From the NCBI GenBank assembly GCA_020637775.1, contig JACKJV010000004.1, positions 62,001-126,000 on the forward strand: 64,000 bases of DNA. Reading direction: 5' to 3'. A program made the translations under genes and the position numbers. This DNA is from Brucellaceae bacterium. GTDB lineage: Bacteria; Pseudomonadota; Alphaproteobacteria; Rhizobiales; Rhizobiaceae. Under the pieces are notes generated by a model. The model ran no database searches. It was not told the origin of the DNA and saw only the letters and a program-made list of their open reading frames with translations. Shown one piece after another: positions 20,545 to 29,049 of this stretch (the stretch's first letter is position 1; every line of letters starts with the position of its first letter).

Positions 20545-23500
20545 ATGTCTGAATACAGAATTGTCTTCCATCACGATGGTTCAAATCTGGATCCGTTCTA
20601 TGACCGGTTCGTGACTGAATGGGCGCAAAGGATCGAGGAGCAATCGGACGGCCGGATCGAAGTCGAACTCTTTCACAGCGGCCAGCTGGTGCGCGCCAGC
20701 CAGATTCTCGATGGCGTGGAGATCGGGGTGATCGACGCCGGCATTGTGGCACTCGATTCCTTGGTCGACGAGCGGTTTTCGCTGTTCGAACTCCCCTTCG
20801 TGGCAAGCGCCGACGCAAGTGGCGCGCGCACGGCCTGGGAGATCATCCAGTCCGACTTGGACGGCATCCTCGGCAATGTCAGAATCCTTGCAGCCTTCAT
20901 CCGCGGCGCGACGACCCTTGCAAGCAATGAAGTGCTTGCCGCTCCCGATGACCTGGCCGGATTGAAAGTACGAAGCTCAGGCACCGTCACCGGCGATTTC
21001 CTCGATTTGATCGGTGCATCGGCGCTGCCGCTTGCGTATGGCGAACTCTATCCGGCGATGCAAACCGGTGTCATCGATGCCATGGCACTTGGCTCCGACA
21101 GGGTTGATTTCCTTCAGTCCGGTCTTGGCGACGTCATCACGCAAGCGCTTGTCTTCGACGATCAAACGGGCTTCACCAACCAGCTTCATGGCCTCGTGAT
21201 CGATGCTGACCTGTACAATTCCCTGCCCGCGGACCTGCAGCAGGTGATCGATGACAATTCCGGGCCGGAACTGTCGGCCATGGCCGGTGCTGTGCTCGAC
21301 GCGATCGCCGCCGAATATGTCGCGGACATGGAACAGGCCGGGGTGAACGTGATACGGGCAAGCGAACCGCAAATGGAAGCGTGGAAGGCTGCCGCGCAGC
21401 CGGTCATAGACGGAATCGTCCAGAACCTCGAAACGGTCGGGCTCGACGCGCAAGCGCTGATGACCGATCTGCAGGTTGCGCAGGTCAACGAAATTTTCCT
21501 TGTCCTCCGCTCCGATCTCGGGGTCGATTCCGTGGATGAACTCGCAGGCGCGACGTTTGCCGTCCAGGCTGGCAGCGCGGCCGAAGCCGAGGTCACGGAA
21601 ACCCTGAATGCGCGCGGAATCGGTTTTCAGCTGATTTCCTTTTCCGATCCGGGCGAGGTGACACAGGCCTTTCTCCAGGGGCGATCGGATGTCTTTGCCA
21701 CCATGGACCCGGTTGCCGCTTCCGCGGTAATCAATACCGGGGGAATGGACGTTTTCCGGCTCTCCGCCGATACCGGCGAAACCTTTCCTCCGCCATTGGG
21801 GAATTTCCACTTCTCCGGTCCGCTTCAGGACGGCCAGGCAAGCTTCAATGCGTTCGATGGCATTACGCTCGTGGTCCTGTTGCGAGACCGCAATGCGGTC
21901 GAGGACTTCCTTGACGCGCAGGGCGCAGCTGCCGATGGCGTGATCGTGGCCGGAACGTTGCAGCAGGCCATCGACATCGTCGGGCTCGGTCAGGCCGACA
22001 TGTTCGCGACGACGCAACTGAGCGAACAGGCGGCCAGCCTCGCCCAGAACGGGGATACTGTCGCCCTGGTCTACGATGGCGATGCCCCGTCCGGCCAGGA
22101 ACCGGACCTCGTCGTGGCGGACCTGGTGCTCGATGCGGTGGTCTGGCATCCCGGCGATGTGATCGGGGCCGGCTGGAGCGTGGTCAATCAGGGAGATGCC
22201 AGCGCGGGCGATTCGCGGTCGAGCCTCTTCCTTTCGTCCAACCAGACCATCAGTACCGTCGACCGGGTTCTTCTGGCCGACGCCGGAACGGGCATTCTCG
22301 ATCCTGCCGAAGCGCGGGCCGCGGATGTGCCAAACGCCTTTACCGTACCGTCGGACCTGTCTCCGGGCACCTATTTCGCCGGCGTGATTGCCGATGTCGA
22401 CCAGGCGGTTGCAGAGAGCGACGAAAGCAACAACCTGTCCGGCGTGGTCAGGATCACGGTCGAAAGGAACAGCACCGGCGGTGACCCGATCGGGCCGGAC
22501 AATAGCCCCTACGTCTACATCACGGCGTTCGAAGACCAGCCGTTCAACGCGACAATGGTGCAATTGATGCACCTGGCCGGCGATGACAGGACAACGCCCA
22601 AATACACCGTCGCGGAACAGTTGATCGAGGGCGAGGGCAGCCATGTCTTCACGCTTCTCGATCACGTCGAGATCGATCGGTCGGATCCGAACGCCTACCG
22701 CGACTTCACGGCCTTCATCGGCGGAATCGCCGCTGTCATCGTTCCCAACTATGACGGCATCGATGACATGATCGAGGCGCTTCGCGGCAACCACGGCAAC
22801 GTCAACGTGTTCACGATCGACAGGAATTTTCAGTTTCATGAATTCGCGGCCGCCGATGCCGGGGAATTCGATTTCGACAGCTGGCAACCGCCTCTCGAAC
22901 TCATCGGGCAGGATGTCGATCAGGGAACCGCGAGCGATGACACGAGGGATGGCGGGCCCAGCGACGATTACTTCCTTGCCTCGCCGGGCAATGACACGAT
23001 CGACGGAGCCGGCGGGACGGACAGCATCGTCTATGGTGGGGTACGCGCCGATTACGTGCAGGATTTGCAGGCCGACGGTTCGATCCTCGTCGACAAGCCG
23101 GACGGGACGACCGATACGCTGACCGCCATCGAGCGCATCGACCTGCTGGACGGCGACTATGTCTATGACATCGGCTCGGATAATCTGGGTTTCGGCTATC
23201 GCATCTACCAGGCCTCGTTCGGGCGTACGCCGGACGAGGGCGGGGTGCGGTTCTGGATCGGCGTGCTCGATACCCTGGATTCGTGGGGCTATACCGATTA
23301 CGCCAAGCAGCAATATGTGGCCTCGGAATTCATCGGCTCGGACGAGTTCCAGGGCCTCTACGGCGCCAATCCCACCAATTTCGAGTATATCGACGCGATG
23401 TATCAGAACGTGCTGTTCCGGCTGCCGGACCAGGAGGGCTACGACTTCTGGGTCGGCGGCATGGAGGCGGGCCTCACCCGCGAGGACATCCTCATCGCCT

Positions 23501-23568
23501 TCACCCAGAGCCAGGAGAACATTTCCAACAATATCGCCAATCTCGATGATGGTGTATGGGTGTTGTAG
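20545..23568 (+). CDS. Secreted multidomain protein: solute-binding domains fused to CARDB, RTX and DUF4214
   Basis: A 1007-residue protein with no N-terminal signal peptide. Residues 1-305 read as a TRAP (DctP-type) solute-binding domain (QRIEEQSDGRIEVELFHSGQL, LAGLKVRSSGTVTGDFLDLIGASALPLAYGELYPAMQTGVIDA). Residues about 310-515 resemble the periplasmic amino-acid-binding (SBP_bac_3) fold (SVDELAGATFAVQAGSAAEAEV, FLQGRSDVFATMDP). A CARDB domain follows at about 518-642 (VADLVLDAVVWHPGDVI, VAESDESNNLSGVV), then an unrecognised stretch at about 660-770. Next come one RTX-like calcium motif (SPGNDTIDGAGGTDSIVY) and a DUF4214 domain at about 881-1000. RTX/DUF4214 tails are typical of type I secretion, which needs no signal peptide. 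RBS GGAGG precedes the ATG. The joining of two binding-protein folds to a secreted tail is unusual. Confidence 0.85.
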   Translation: MSEYRIVFHHDGSNLDPFYDRFVTEWAQRIEEQSDGRIEVELFHSGQLVRASQILDGVEIGVIDAGIVALDSLVDERFSLFELPFVASADASGARTAWEIIQSDLDGILGNVRILAAFIRGATTLASNEVLAAPDDLAGLKVRSSGTVTGDFLDLIGASALPLAYGELYPAMQTGVIDAMALGSDRVDFLQSGLGDVITQALVFDDQTGFTNQLHGLVIDADLYNSLPADLQQVIDDNSGPELSAMAGAVLDAIAAEYVADMEQAGVNVIRASEPQMEAWKAAAQPVIDGIVQNLETVGLDAQALMTDLQVAQVNEIFLVLRSDLGVDSVDELAGATFAVQAGSAAEAEVTETLNARGIGFQLISFSDPGEVTQAFLQGRSDVFATMDPVAASAVINTGGMDVFRLSADTGETFPPPLGNFHFSGPLQDGQASFNAFDGITLVVLLRDRNAVEDFLDAQGAAADGVIVAGTLQQAIDIVGLGQADMFATTQLSEQAASLAQNGDTVALVYDGDAPSGQEPDLVVADLVLDAVVWHPGDVIGAGWSVVNQGDASAGDSRSSLFLSSNQTISTVDRVLLADAGTGILDPAEARAADVPNAFTVPSDLSPGTYFAGVIADVDQAVAESDESNNLSGVVRITVERNSTGGDPIGPDNSPYVYITAFEDQPFNATMVQLMHLAGDDRTTPKYTVAEQLIEGEGSHVFTLLDHVEIDRSDPNAYRDFTAFIGGIAAVIVPNYDGIDDMIEALRGNHGNVNVFTIDRNFQFHEFAAADAGEFDFDSWQPPLELIGQDVDQGTASDDTRDGGPSDDYFLASPGNDTIDGAGGTDSIVYGGVRADYVQDLQADGSILVDKPDGTTDTLTAIERIDLLDGDYVYDIGSDNLGFGYRIYQASFGRTPDEGGVRFWIGVLDTLDSWGYTDYAKQQYVASEFIGSDEFQGLYGANPTNFEYIDAMYQNVLFRLPDQEGYDFWVGGMEAGLTREDILIAFTQSQENISNNIANLDDGVWVL
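23128..23568 (+). repeat. DUF4214-coding duplication, copy 1
   Basis: This segment, encoding the last 147 residues, is repeated with very few differences at 26620-27060 at the end of the next gene (offset 3492 bases). The shared protein runs from ERIDLLDGDYVYDIGSDN to the end, with only short differences around VLDTLDSWGYTDYAK. The high DNA similarity suggests recent duplication or gene conversion. Confidence 0.9.
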
Positions 23569-23598
23569 GATAAAGACTCCAAGAAAGAGAGAAATCCA

Positions 23599-26500
23599 AT
23601 GGTTGCGACGATTGATATCTTCAAGGGCAGTCTTCTGGAAACATCCTACTACAATGTCTATTTCAATATAATTCTCGGTGGGTCGATAACGGTTCGTGAG
23701 GCGGACAGAATTGAACTGGCTATTGTTCCCGATCCGGGTGGCGGATTTGTCCCGACGCCGGAGCAGTCGGCGATGCGACTTGTCTTGCATGGGACGGGGT
23801 TCGCCTATGATGGCGATGGCGCGGTTATCGCCGGAACTGTCCAGACCATCGATTTCTACAATTCACTCGGCTTCATCGCGCAATTGACAGGCTATCCGAT
23901 CGACGGAGCCGAGCTGTTTGCTGCTTTCGATGCCGTGCGCCAGAGCCTGGATCTCGGACCGATCTTCGACATCCTCTACAACCGCGTTCCTTACCTGGTG
24001 AACGGTTCCGAAGAAGGCGACTATTTCGGTGCAGCCTCGCTGGGCGATACCTTCTATGGAAATGGGGGCGACGACCAGCTGAACGGAGCCGGTGGCGACG
24101 ATACCATCCATGGCGGTCCGGGCAATGACAAGCTCGATGGCGGCGCCGACAACGATACCATTTTCGGTGATGAGGGTGATGACCTGATCATTCACTCGAC
24201 TGGCACCGACATGCTGGATGGCGGTCCGGGAACCGATTACATCAGTTTTCGCAACAGCCTCGGCGAGGGCCCGTTCATTGTCGACCTGACAGAAGGTGAA
24301 TACAGCGGCGGCGGAGACACCGTCAGTCTCGTTTCTGTCGAAGGCATCATCGGCAACAGCTCGACCAGCGGCGACATATTTATCGGAAATGACGATGACA
24401 ATGTCTTTGTTCCGCAGGGCTTCAACATTACCATCGATGGACGGGGCGGGCATGACCGTCTGATATTTCACCGCAATGACGATTTCTATGGCGGGCCAAC
24501 CCGTGACATGTCGGTCACGATCGATGCGGTCGCGGGAACGGTGAGCACGAGTCCGGTTCCGGACAACATCCATTTCACGAGCATCGAATCCTTTGCGGGC
24601 TCCCAATCGGCAGACACGTTTCTGGGCAGTGACAGGGACGAAGAGTTCCTGCCCATGGGCGGGGCCGACACGGTGCATGGCAGCGGTGGAATCGACACAC
24701 TGTCCTATGAACTGGAGCAGGTTGTTCCCAATTCCTCGACCATAAAGCAGGGTGCCGTTGTCGATCTCTCGACGAATACGGCTGTGGATACGGGTGGGCA
24801 GACCGATACGATTTCAGGCATTGAAAATGTCACGGGGTCCACGCTTGGTGATACCCTTGCCGGAGATGAAGGCTCCAACGTGCTTCGCGGTTTGGACGGC
24901 GATGACACGTTGAACGGTCGTGGCGGCATGGATCGCCTGGAGGGAGGCGCGGGCGACGATATTCATACCGGCGGCGACGGTGCAGATACATTTGTCGTCA
25001 ATCCGGGTGACGGGACGGACACCATCACCGATTTTGAAATCGGCGTGGACAAACTCGATCTGTCGGCATTCGATGCAGCGGTCGCAGCCTCCGCCATCGA
25101 AAATGCCCTGCCGGGCAGCGTGATCATTCTTTTCCCGGACGGCAGCAGCATCACGCTCGAAGGTCTGAACCTCGGAGATTTTTCACTGGCTGAAGTGATC
25201 CTCGGCAATTCGGCGCCAACCAGGATTTTGCCGGACGGAGAACTGGTGATTCCGGAGAACGCGCTCGGGGGTGAAGCGGTCACGACATTTGCGGCCGTCG
25301 ACCCGGATGCTGCCGATACGCATGTCTTCGAACTCCTGAACGATGCCTCCGGCCTTTTCGAACTGGATGGCGGCATGCTGAAAGTCGCTGCCGGCGCAGT
25401 CATCGACTACGAGGCGGCGACCAGCCATACGATAAGGGTTTCTGTCACCGATGACGCTGGTGCGTCTTTCGAGAAGGACTTCGTCATCCAGGTGACGAAC
25501 ATGCCGGTTTCGGATATCGCGCTCGCCTCGGGCGGCACGGTGGAGGAAAACGCCGCCGGCGGCACCGTGGTCGCCACGTTCGAGGCTTCCGAAAATCCGG
25601 TCGAGCCATCCGCAACCTTCGCCCTCGTCGATGATGCGAACAGCCTGTTCGTGCTCGATGGCAATACGCTGAAAGTCGCACCGGGCGCTGTCATCGACTA
25701 CGAGACCGCGACCAGCCACACCGTGCGCATCGCCGCCAGCGACGCCACCGGCCCGGCCTACGAGGAAGACTTCACCATCCAGGTCGCCAACATGCCGGTT
25801 TCGGATATCGCGCTCGCCTCGGGCGGCACGGTGGAGGAAAACGCCGCCGGCGGCACCGTGGTCGCCACGTTCGAGGCTTCCGAAAACCCGGTCGAACCGT
25901 CCGCCACCTTCACGCTCATGGACGACGCGAACGGCCTTTTCGTGCTCGATGGCAACACGCTGAAACTCGCGCCCGGCGCTGTGATCGACTACGAGGCGGC
26001 GACCAGCCACACGGTGCGCATCGCCGCCACCGATGCCACCGGCCCAGCCTACGAGGAAGACTTCGTCATTCAGGTGACGAACATGCCGGTTTCGGATATC
26101 GAAATGGTCGCTGGCGGGTCGGTGCGTGAGGATGCCGCCGCTGGCTCGGTGGTCGCCACCTTTGAGGCATTGGAAAACGTGGTCGAGCCCAATGTCAGCT
26201 TCGCGATCGTCTCCGGCGCCGATGGCAATTTCATCATCGACGGCAACCAGTTGAAGGTGAGCGCGAATGCCGACATCGAATACAACACGCAGAGCAACTA
26301 CCTGGTCACCATCCAGGCCAGTGATGCCACCGGCCCGGCCTATCAGGAGACGTTCAACATCGATGTGGTCAGTGTCGGCCCGATCATGGGCACGCCCGAA
26401 CCGGACAATCTCATCGGCACACCCAATGATGACGAAATGTTCGCGCTGGAAGAGGATGACCGGCTCAACTGGAGCGCGGGCAACGACACGCTCGACGGAG

Positions 26501-27060
26501 GGCCCGGCACCGATAGGGCAGTCTACACCCTGAACAGGTCCGAAATCACGCAGGACCTTTTGGTTGACGGAACCGTTACCGTGAACAAGCCGGACGGCTC
26601 CACTGACACGCTGATTTCCATCGAGCGCATCGACCTGCTGGACGGCGACTATGTCTATGACATCGGCTCGGACAACCTGGGCTTCGGCTACCGCATCTAC
26701 CAGGCCTCGTTCGGCCGCACGCCCGACGAGGGCGGGGTGCGGTTCTGGATCGGCGTGCTCGACGCGCTCGACAATCAAGGCTTCACCGAGCTTGGCAAGC
26801 AGCAATATGTGGCCTCGGAGTTCATCGGGTCGGACGAGTTCCAGGGCCTCTACGGCGCCAATCCGACCAATTTCGAATATATCGACGCGATGTATCAGAA
26901 TGTGCTGTTCCGCCTGCCCGACCAGGAAGGCTATGACTTCTGGGTCGGCGGCATGGAGGCGGGCCTGAGCCGCGAGGACATCCTGATCGCCTTCACCCAG
27001 AGCCAGGAGAACATCTCCAACAACATCGCCAATCTCGATGACGGCGTCTGGGTGGTGTGA
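23599..27060 (+). CDS. RTX/cadherin-like-repeat secreted protein with DUF4214 C-terminus
   Basis: An 1153-residue protein with no signal peptide. The N-terminal 150 residues are unrecognised. RTX calcium nonapeptides follow at about residues 152-195 (NGGDDQLNGAGGDDTIHGG, GNDKLDGGADNDTIFGD). A second RTX block at about 415-500 ends in TDTITDFEIGVDKLDLSAFD, the peptidase-M10-type C-terminal pattern. Residues about 535-925 are four cadherin-like repeats of 97 residues (EENAAGGTVVATFEAS ... NTLKVAPGAVIDYE ... FTIQVANMPVSDI). The last 150 residues are a DUF4214 domain nearly identical to that of the upstream protein. It is probably an adhesin- or matrix-type exoprotein exported by a type I system not encoded in this window. 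It lies 30 bases after its neighbour with a GA-rich ribosome site, so the two are likely co-transcribed. Confidence 0.88.
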   Translation: MVATIDIFKGSLLETSYYNVYFNIILGGSITVREADRIELAIVPDPGGGFVPTPEQSAMRLVLHGTGFAYDGDGAVIAGTVQTIDFYNSLGFIAQLTGYPIDGAELFAAFDAVRQSLDLGPIFDILYNRVPYLVNGSEEGDYFGAASLGDTFYGNGGDDQLNGAGGDDTIHGGPGNDKLDGGADNDTIFGDEGDDLIIHSTGTDMLDGGPGTDYISFRNSLGEGPFIVDLTEGEYSGGGDTVSLVSVEGIIGNSSTSGDIFIGNDDDNVFVPQGFNITIDGRGGHDRLIFHRNDDFYGGPTRDMSVTIDAVAGTVSTSPVPDNIHFTSIESFAGSQSADTFLGSDRDEEFLPMGGADTVHGSGGIDTLSYELEQVVPNSSTIKQGAVVDLSTNTAVDTGGQTDTISGIENVTGSTLGDTLAGDEGSNVLRGLDGDDTLNGRGGMDRLEGGAGDDIHTGGDGADTFVVNPGDGTDTITDFEIGVDKLDLSAFDAAVAASAIENALPGSVIILFPDGSSITLEGLNLGDFSLAEVILGNSAPTRILPDGELVIPENALGGEAVTTFAAVDPDAADTHVFELLNDASGLFELDGGMLKVAAGAVIDYEAATSHTIRVSVTDDAGASFEKDFVIQVTNMPVSDIALASGGTVEENAAGGTVVATFEASENPVEPSATFALVDDANSLFVLDGNTLKVAPGAVIDYETATSHTVRIAASDATGPAYEEDFTIQVANMPVSDIALASGGTVEENAAGGTVVATFEASENPVEPSATFTLMDDANGLFVLDGNTLKLAPGAVIDYEAATSHTVRIAATDATGPAYEEDFVIQVTNMPVSDIEMVAGGSVREDAAAGSVVATFEALENVVEPNVSFAIVSGADGNFIIDGNQLKVSANADIEYNTQSNYLVTIQASDATGPAYQETFNIDVVSVGPIMGTPEPDNLIGTPNDDEMFALEEDDRLNWSAGNDTLDGGPGTDRAVYTLNRSEITQDLLVDGTVTVNKPDGSTDTLISIERIDLLDGDYVYDIGSDNLGFGYRIYQASFGRTPDEGGVRFWIGVLDALDNQGFTELGKQQYVASEFIGSDEFQGLYGANPTNFEYIDAMYQNVLFRLPDQEGYDFWVGGMEAGLSREDILIAFTQSQENISNNIANLDDGVWVV
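25501..26373 (+). repeat. Three tandem 291-bp repeats encoding cadherin-like domains
   Basis: The sequence ATGCCGGTTTCGGATATCG recurs at 25501, 25792 and 26083, a period of exactly 291 bases (97 codons). The first two units are nearly identical over their first 95 bases; the third has diverged (EMVAGGSVREDAAAGSVV). An older, more divergent fourth unit precedes them. Near-identity of neighbouring units means copy number can change by recombination. Confidence 0.9.
26620..27060 (+). repeat. DUF4214-coding duplication, copy 2
   Basis: The counterpart of 23128-23568. Differences are mostly synonymous third-position changes plus a short segment (DALDNQGFTELGK instead of DTLDSWGYTDYAK). Confidence 0.9.
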
Positions 27061-27083
27061 CGCGGGGGCTGCGGTTGTCGGAC

Positions 27084-27527
27084 TCACGTCTGCGACTTCG
27101 ACCAGGAATTCTTCATCACGACGTAGGTGAACGAAGCTGACCAGCCGATCAGCACGAAGCCGTTCAATGCCTCGATGCCTGAAAGGATTCGCAACCCGCC
27201 ATGCGGGTAGACATCGCCGACGCCGAGCGTCGTGAAACTCATCAGGGACAGGTAGAAGGCATCGAGCGCGGTACCTTCGGTCTTGCCATGAATGCCGCCG
27301 AGGGCCGGACCGGCAATCCAGTAGACCAGCGCGTAGAGAAGGACCGTGGTCAGGTGAGCCAGGAGAACGCCGCCCATGCCAAGAATGACCCGTGCAAAAC
27401 TGTCTTCCGGTCGCCGTTGCAGTGCCCGTGTCGTAACGCCAAGGATCTTGTAGTGACCGAATACGGCGATACCCGTCAGGGCGAAGGCGAGTACGCAAGC
27501 AGCGAGCAACGACACGGAATAGTCCAC
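27084..27527 (-). CDS. Two-helix potassium-channel-like membrane protein
   Basis: A 147-residue protein with a membrane helix near the N-terminus (SLLAACVLAFALTGIAVFG), further helices (GMGGVLLAHLTTVLLYALVYWI) and the pore loop SFTTLGVGDVYPHGG, a variant of the K+ selectivity filter TxGYGD in which Val replaces Tyr. A last helix follows (LSGIEALNGFVLIGWSASFTYVVM). This is the Ion_trans_2 family. The start is best placed at a GTG at 27527, because GAGGAGG lies immediately before it and directly after the stop of the upstream transporter gene. The GVGD filter makes strict K+ selectivity uncertain. Confidence 0.8.
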   Translation of the reverse strand: MDYSVSLLAACVLAFALTGIAVFGHYKILGVTTRALQRRPEDSFARVILGMGGVLLAHLTTVLLYALVYWIAGPALGGIHGKTEGTALDAFYLSLMSFTTLGVGDVYPHGGLRILSGIEALNGFVLIGWSASFTYVVMKNSWSKSQT

Positions 27528-27537
27528 CGTTTCCTCC

Positions 27538-28440
27538 TCAGCGACTGAACGAAACGAATGCAAGGCGCCAGGATCGATCAGGGTCGCCGGGCCACAATTT
27601 CTCCAGATCGACTTCGCTGGCGGGCGGCGGTGCGCCTTCTATTTCGGCAAAGATATAGCGTCCGGCTTCACGAAGCCGGACATCGGCTCCGGGAAACCGT
27701 TCATGCAGGCGGGCATGCAGTTGCACGGCTTCGGGATCAATTCCGGCTTTACCCAGCATCCGGGGTTCGCCATCGAGGAGTTCGGCGGTCGCGATTTTCA
27801 GCGCATTGTATCCATCATGTACGATGTCCAGCGCGATGAGCAGGGCAGCCGCTGAATCCGCCCACCACAGGCCAAAGCCGACACCGGCTATCCCGACCAC
27901 CGCGGCCATGCCGGTCATCCAGTCCGCCTTCTGCATGAGCGCGTCGGTATACAGCACCTTGTCCGAGAGCTTTCTGGCAACCGGCTGCTTGATCCGCCCG
28001 ATGATGATGGGCGGAATGACGGAATAGACGAGAACCGCGATCATCAACCAGCCGAGCCATATCGGGGTGCCGAGAATTTCGACCGGCCCGATTGTCGGAT
28101 GCTCTGCGGCGAACAGTTTCGAGCCGGAGTCGTAGACGAGATAGAGGCCCATGCCAACCAGCGCCGTAGCCGAGATGAGGAACGCCAGGCTGTTGACGCG
28201 GTCAAACCCGAAGGGGAAGTATTTCGTCGGCTGCTTGCGCTCGTAATGGACCGATACGAGGAAGACGATGGCGGGGACGAGCCCGAGCGTATCCTCCACC
28301 CATGCCGATTTCATGGCCTGGCTCGATCCGAGCACAACCGCCATGATCCCGATGATCGACAATTGCCAGCCTATCGTCCACCATTCCAGCCTGATCGCAT
28401 ATTCGAGGTCAGGGCGTATCTTTTCAGGAGTCCGGCTCAT
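27538..28440 (-). CDS. Cation diffusion facilitator family transporter
   Basis: A 300-residue CDF-type metal exporter. The helices are visible, including WWTIGWQLSIIGIMAVVLGSSQAMKSAWVEDTLGLVPAIVFLV, where the Asp of the first metal site lies in VEDTLGL. The KYFPFGFDRVNSLAFL cytoplasmic loop resembles the HPFGxxR motif. LYTDALMQKADWMTGMAAVVGI carries the second paired-Asp site. A C-terminal domain follows (LHARLHERFPGADVRLREAGRYIFAEIEG). The usual H/DxxxD pairs are slightly atypical, so metal specificity is unknown. The start overlaps the end of the lipoprotein gene (ATGA); the channel gene follows 10 bases after the stop. Confidence 0.82.
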   Translation of the reverse strand: MSRTPEKIRPDLEYAIRLEWWTIGWQLSIIGIMAVVLGSSQAMKSAWVEDTLGLVPAIVFLVSVHYERKQPTKYFPFGFDRVNSLAFLISATALVGMGLYLVYDSGSKLFAAEHPTIGPVEILGTPIWLGWLMIAVLVYSVIPPIIIGRIKQPVARKLSDKVLYTDALMQKADWMTGMAAVVGIAGVGFGLWWADSAAALLIALDIVHDGYNALKIATAELLDGEPRMLGKAGIDPEAVQLHARLHERFPGADVRLREAGRYIFAEIEGAPPPASEVDLEKLWPGDPDRSWRLAFVSFSR

Positions 28441-28883
28441 GAGCGGGCACTTGCGAATGATCTTTCAACGAACATGTACCAGCGGTTTTCCCCTTGTCGC
28501 AGTGCGCCGCGAAGGACCGGCATGTCCTTGCGTGGATCCCCGGCCATGGGCGACGAGGTCAGGATCACGCGCTTTGACCATGGTGAATTGCCGGCAAAAT
28601 CCCCGACGACGATATCGAGTTCGCCATGCTCGAGCTTCCGCATCAGGTTTTCCGCAGTTCCTTTCGTGAGCGATGGTTGGGCTTCGATATCCCGGGCCAG
28701 CGCCTCGATGGCGTGGCGCGCGCCCGCACCCTGATCCGAACCGGCAACCAGACCTGAACGCAGTATTCCTGTTTCAACGACAGTACGCGTGGTGCCTTCG
28801 GCATCCATGGGATAGTTGCAGCCAGACACTGCGAGGAAAGACACGAGCAGGCCGACAAGTGATGCGCGTGATCGTATTGCCAT
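28437..28883 (-). CDS. Small lipoprotein resembling a shortened solute-binding protein
   Basis: A 148-residue protein with a lipoprotein signal (MAIRSRASLVGLLVSFLAVSGC, lipobox AVSG-C at residue 22). The mature part resembles pieces of family-3 substrate-binding proteins: GILRSGLVAGSD at the start, EALARDIEAQ, LMRKLEHGELDIVVGDFAGNSPWSKRVILTSSP. A full binding protein would be about 250 residues, so this is a minimal version, possibly a sensor or accessory to the downstream CDF exporter and channel with which it forms an overlapping operon. The function is not established. Confidence 0.7.
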   Translation of the reverse strand: MAIRSRASLVGLLVSFLAVSGCNYPMDAEGTTRTVVETGILRSGLVAGSDQGAGARHAIEALARDIEAQPSLTKGTAENLMRKLEHGELDIVVGDFAGNSPWSKRVILTSSPMAGDPRKDMPVLRGALRQGENRWYMFVERSFASARS

Positions 28884-29049
28884 GAGAAAACGTCCCGTTC
28901 TTTCTCGACTTCAGCCGTTCAACGGCGAAAAACGAGGCAGGTTCCGGCTCTCTTTCCTGTTGCTTGGCGCTGCCAGACAAGGGCATGAAGAATGCCACGA
29001 TGGCTGCTACCGCCATTCGCACGATTGCTGTTCGAGCTTCCGGATGGGG

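Noticed and set aside
20977..23790. A 937-codon open frame on the minus strand opposite the SBP/RTX gene
   Set aside because: It is antisense to a well-supported gene, has low-complexity composition expected from GC-rich third positions, and shows no domain or ribosome site.
25501..26373. Regular repeats as a possible CRISPR array
   Set aside because: The 291-base period, coding content and lack of short repeats with unique spacers show they are protein-domain repeats.
25183..27498. A 771-codon minus-strand frame opposite the cadherin/RTX gene
   Set aside because: Its internal repeats simply mirror the 291-bp repeats of the sense gene; no recognisable protein.
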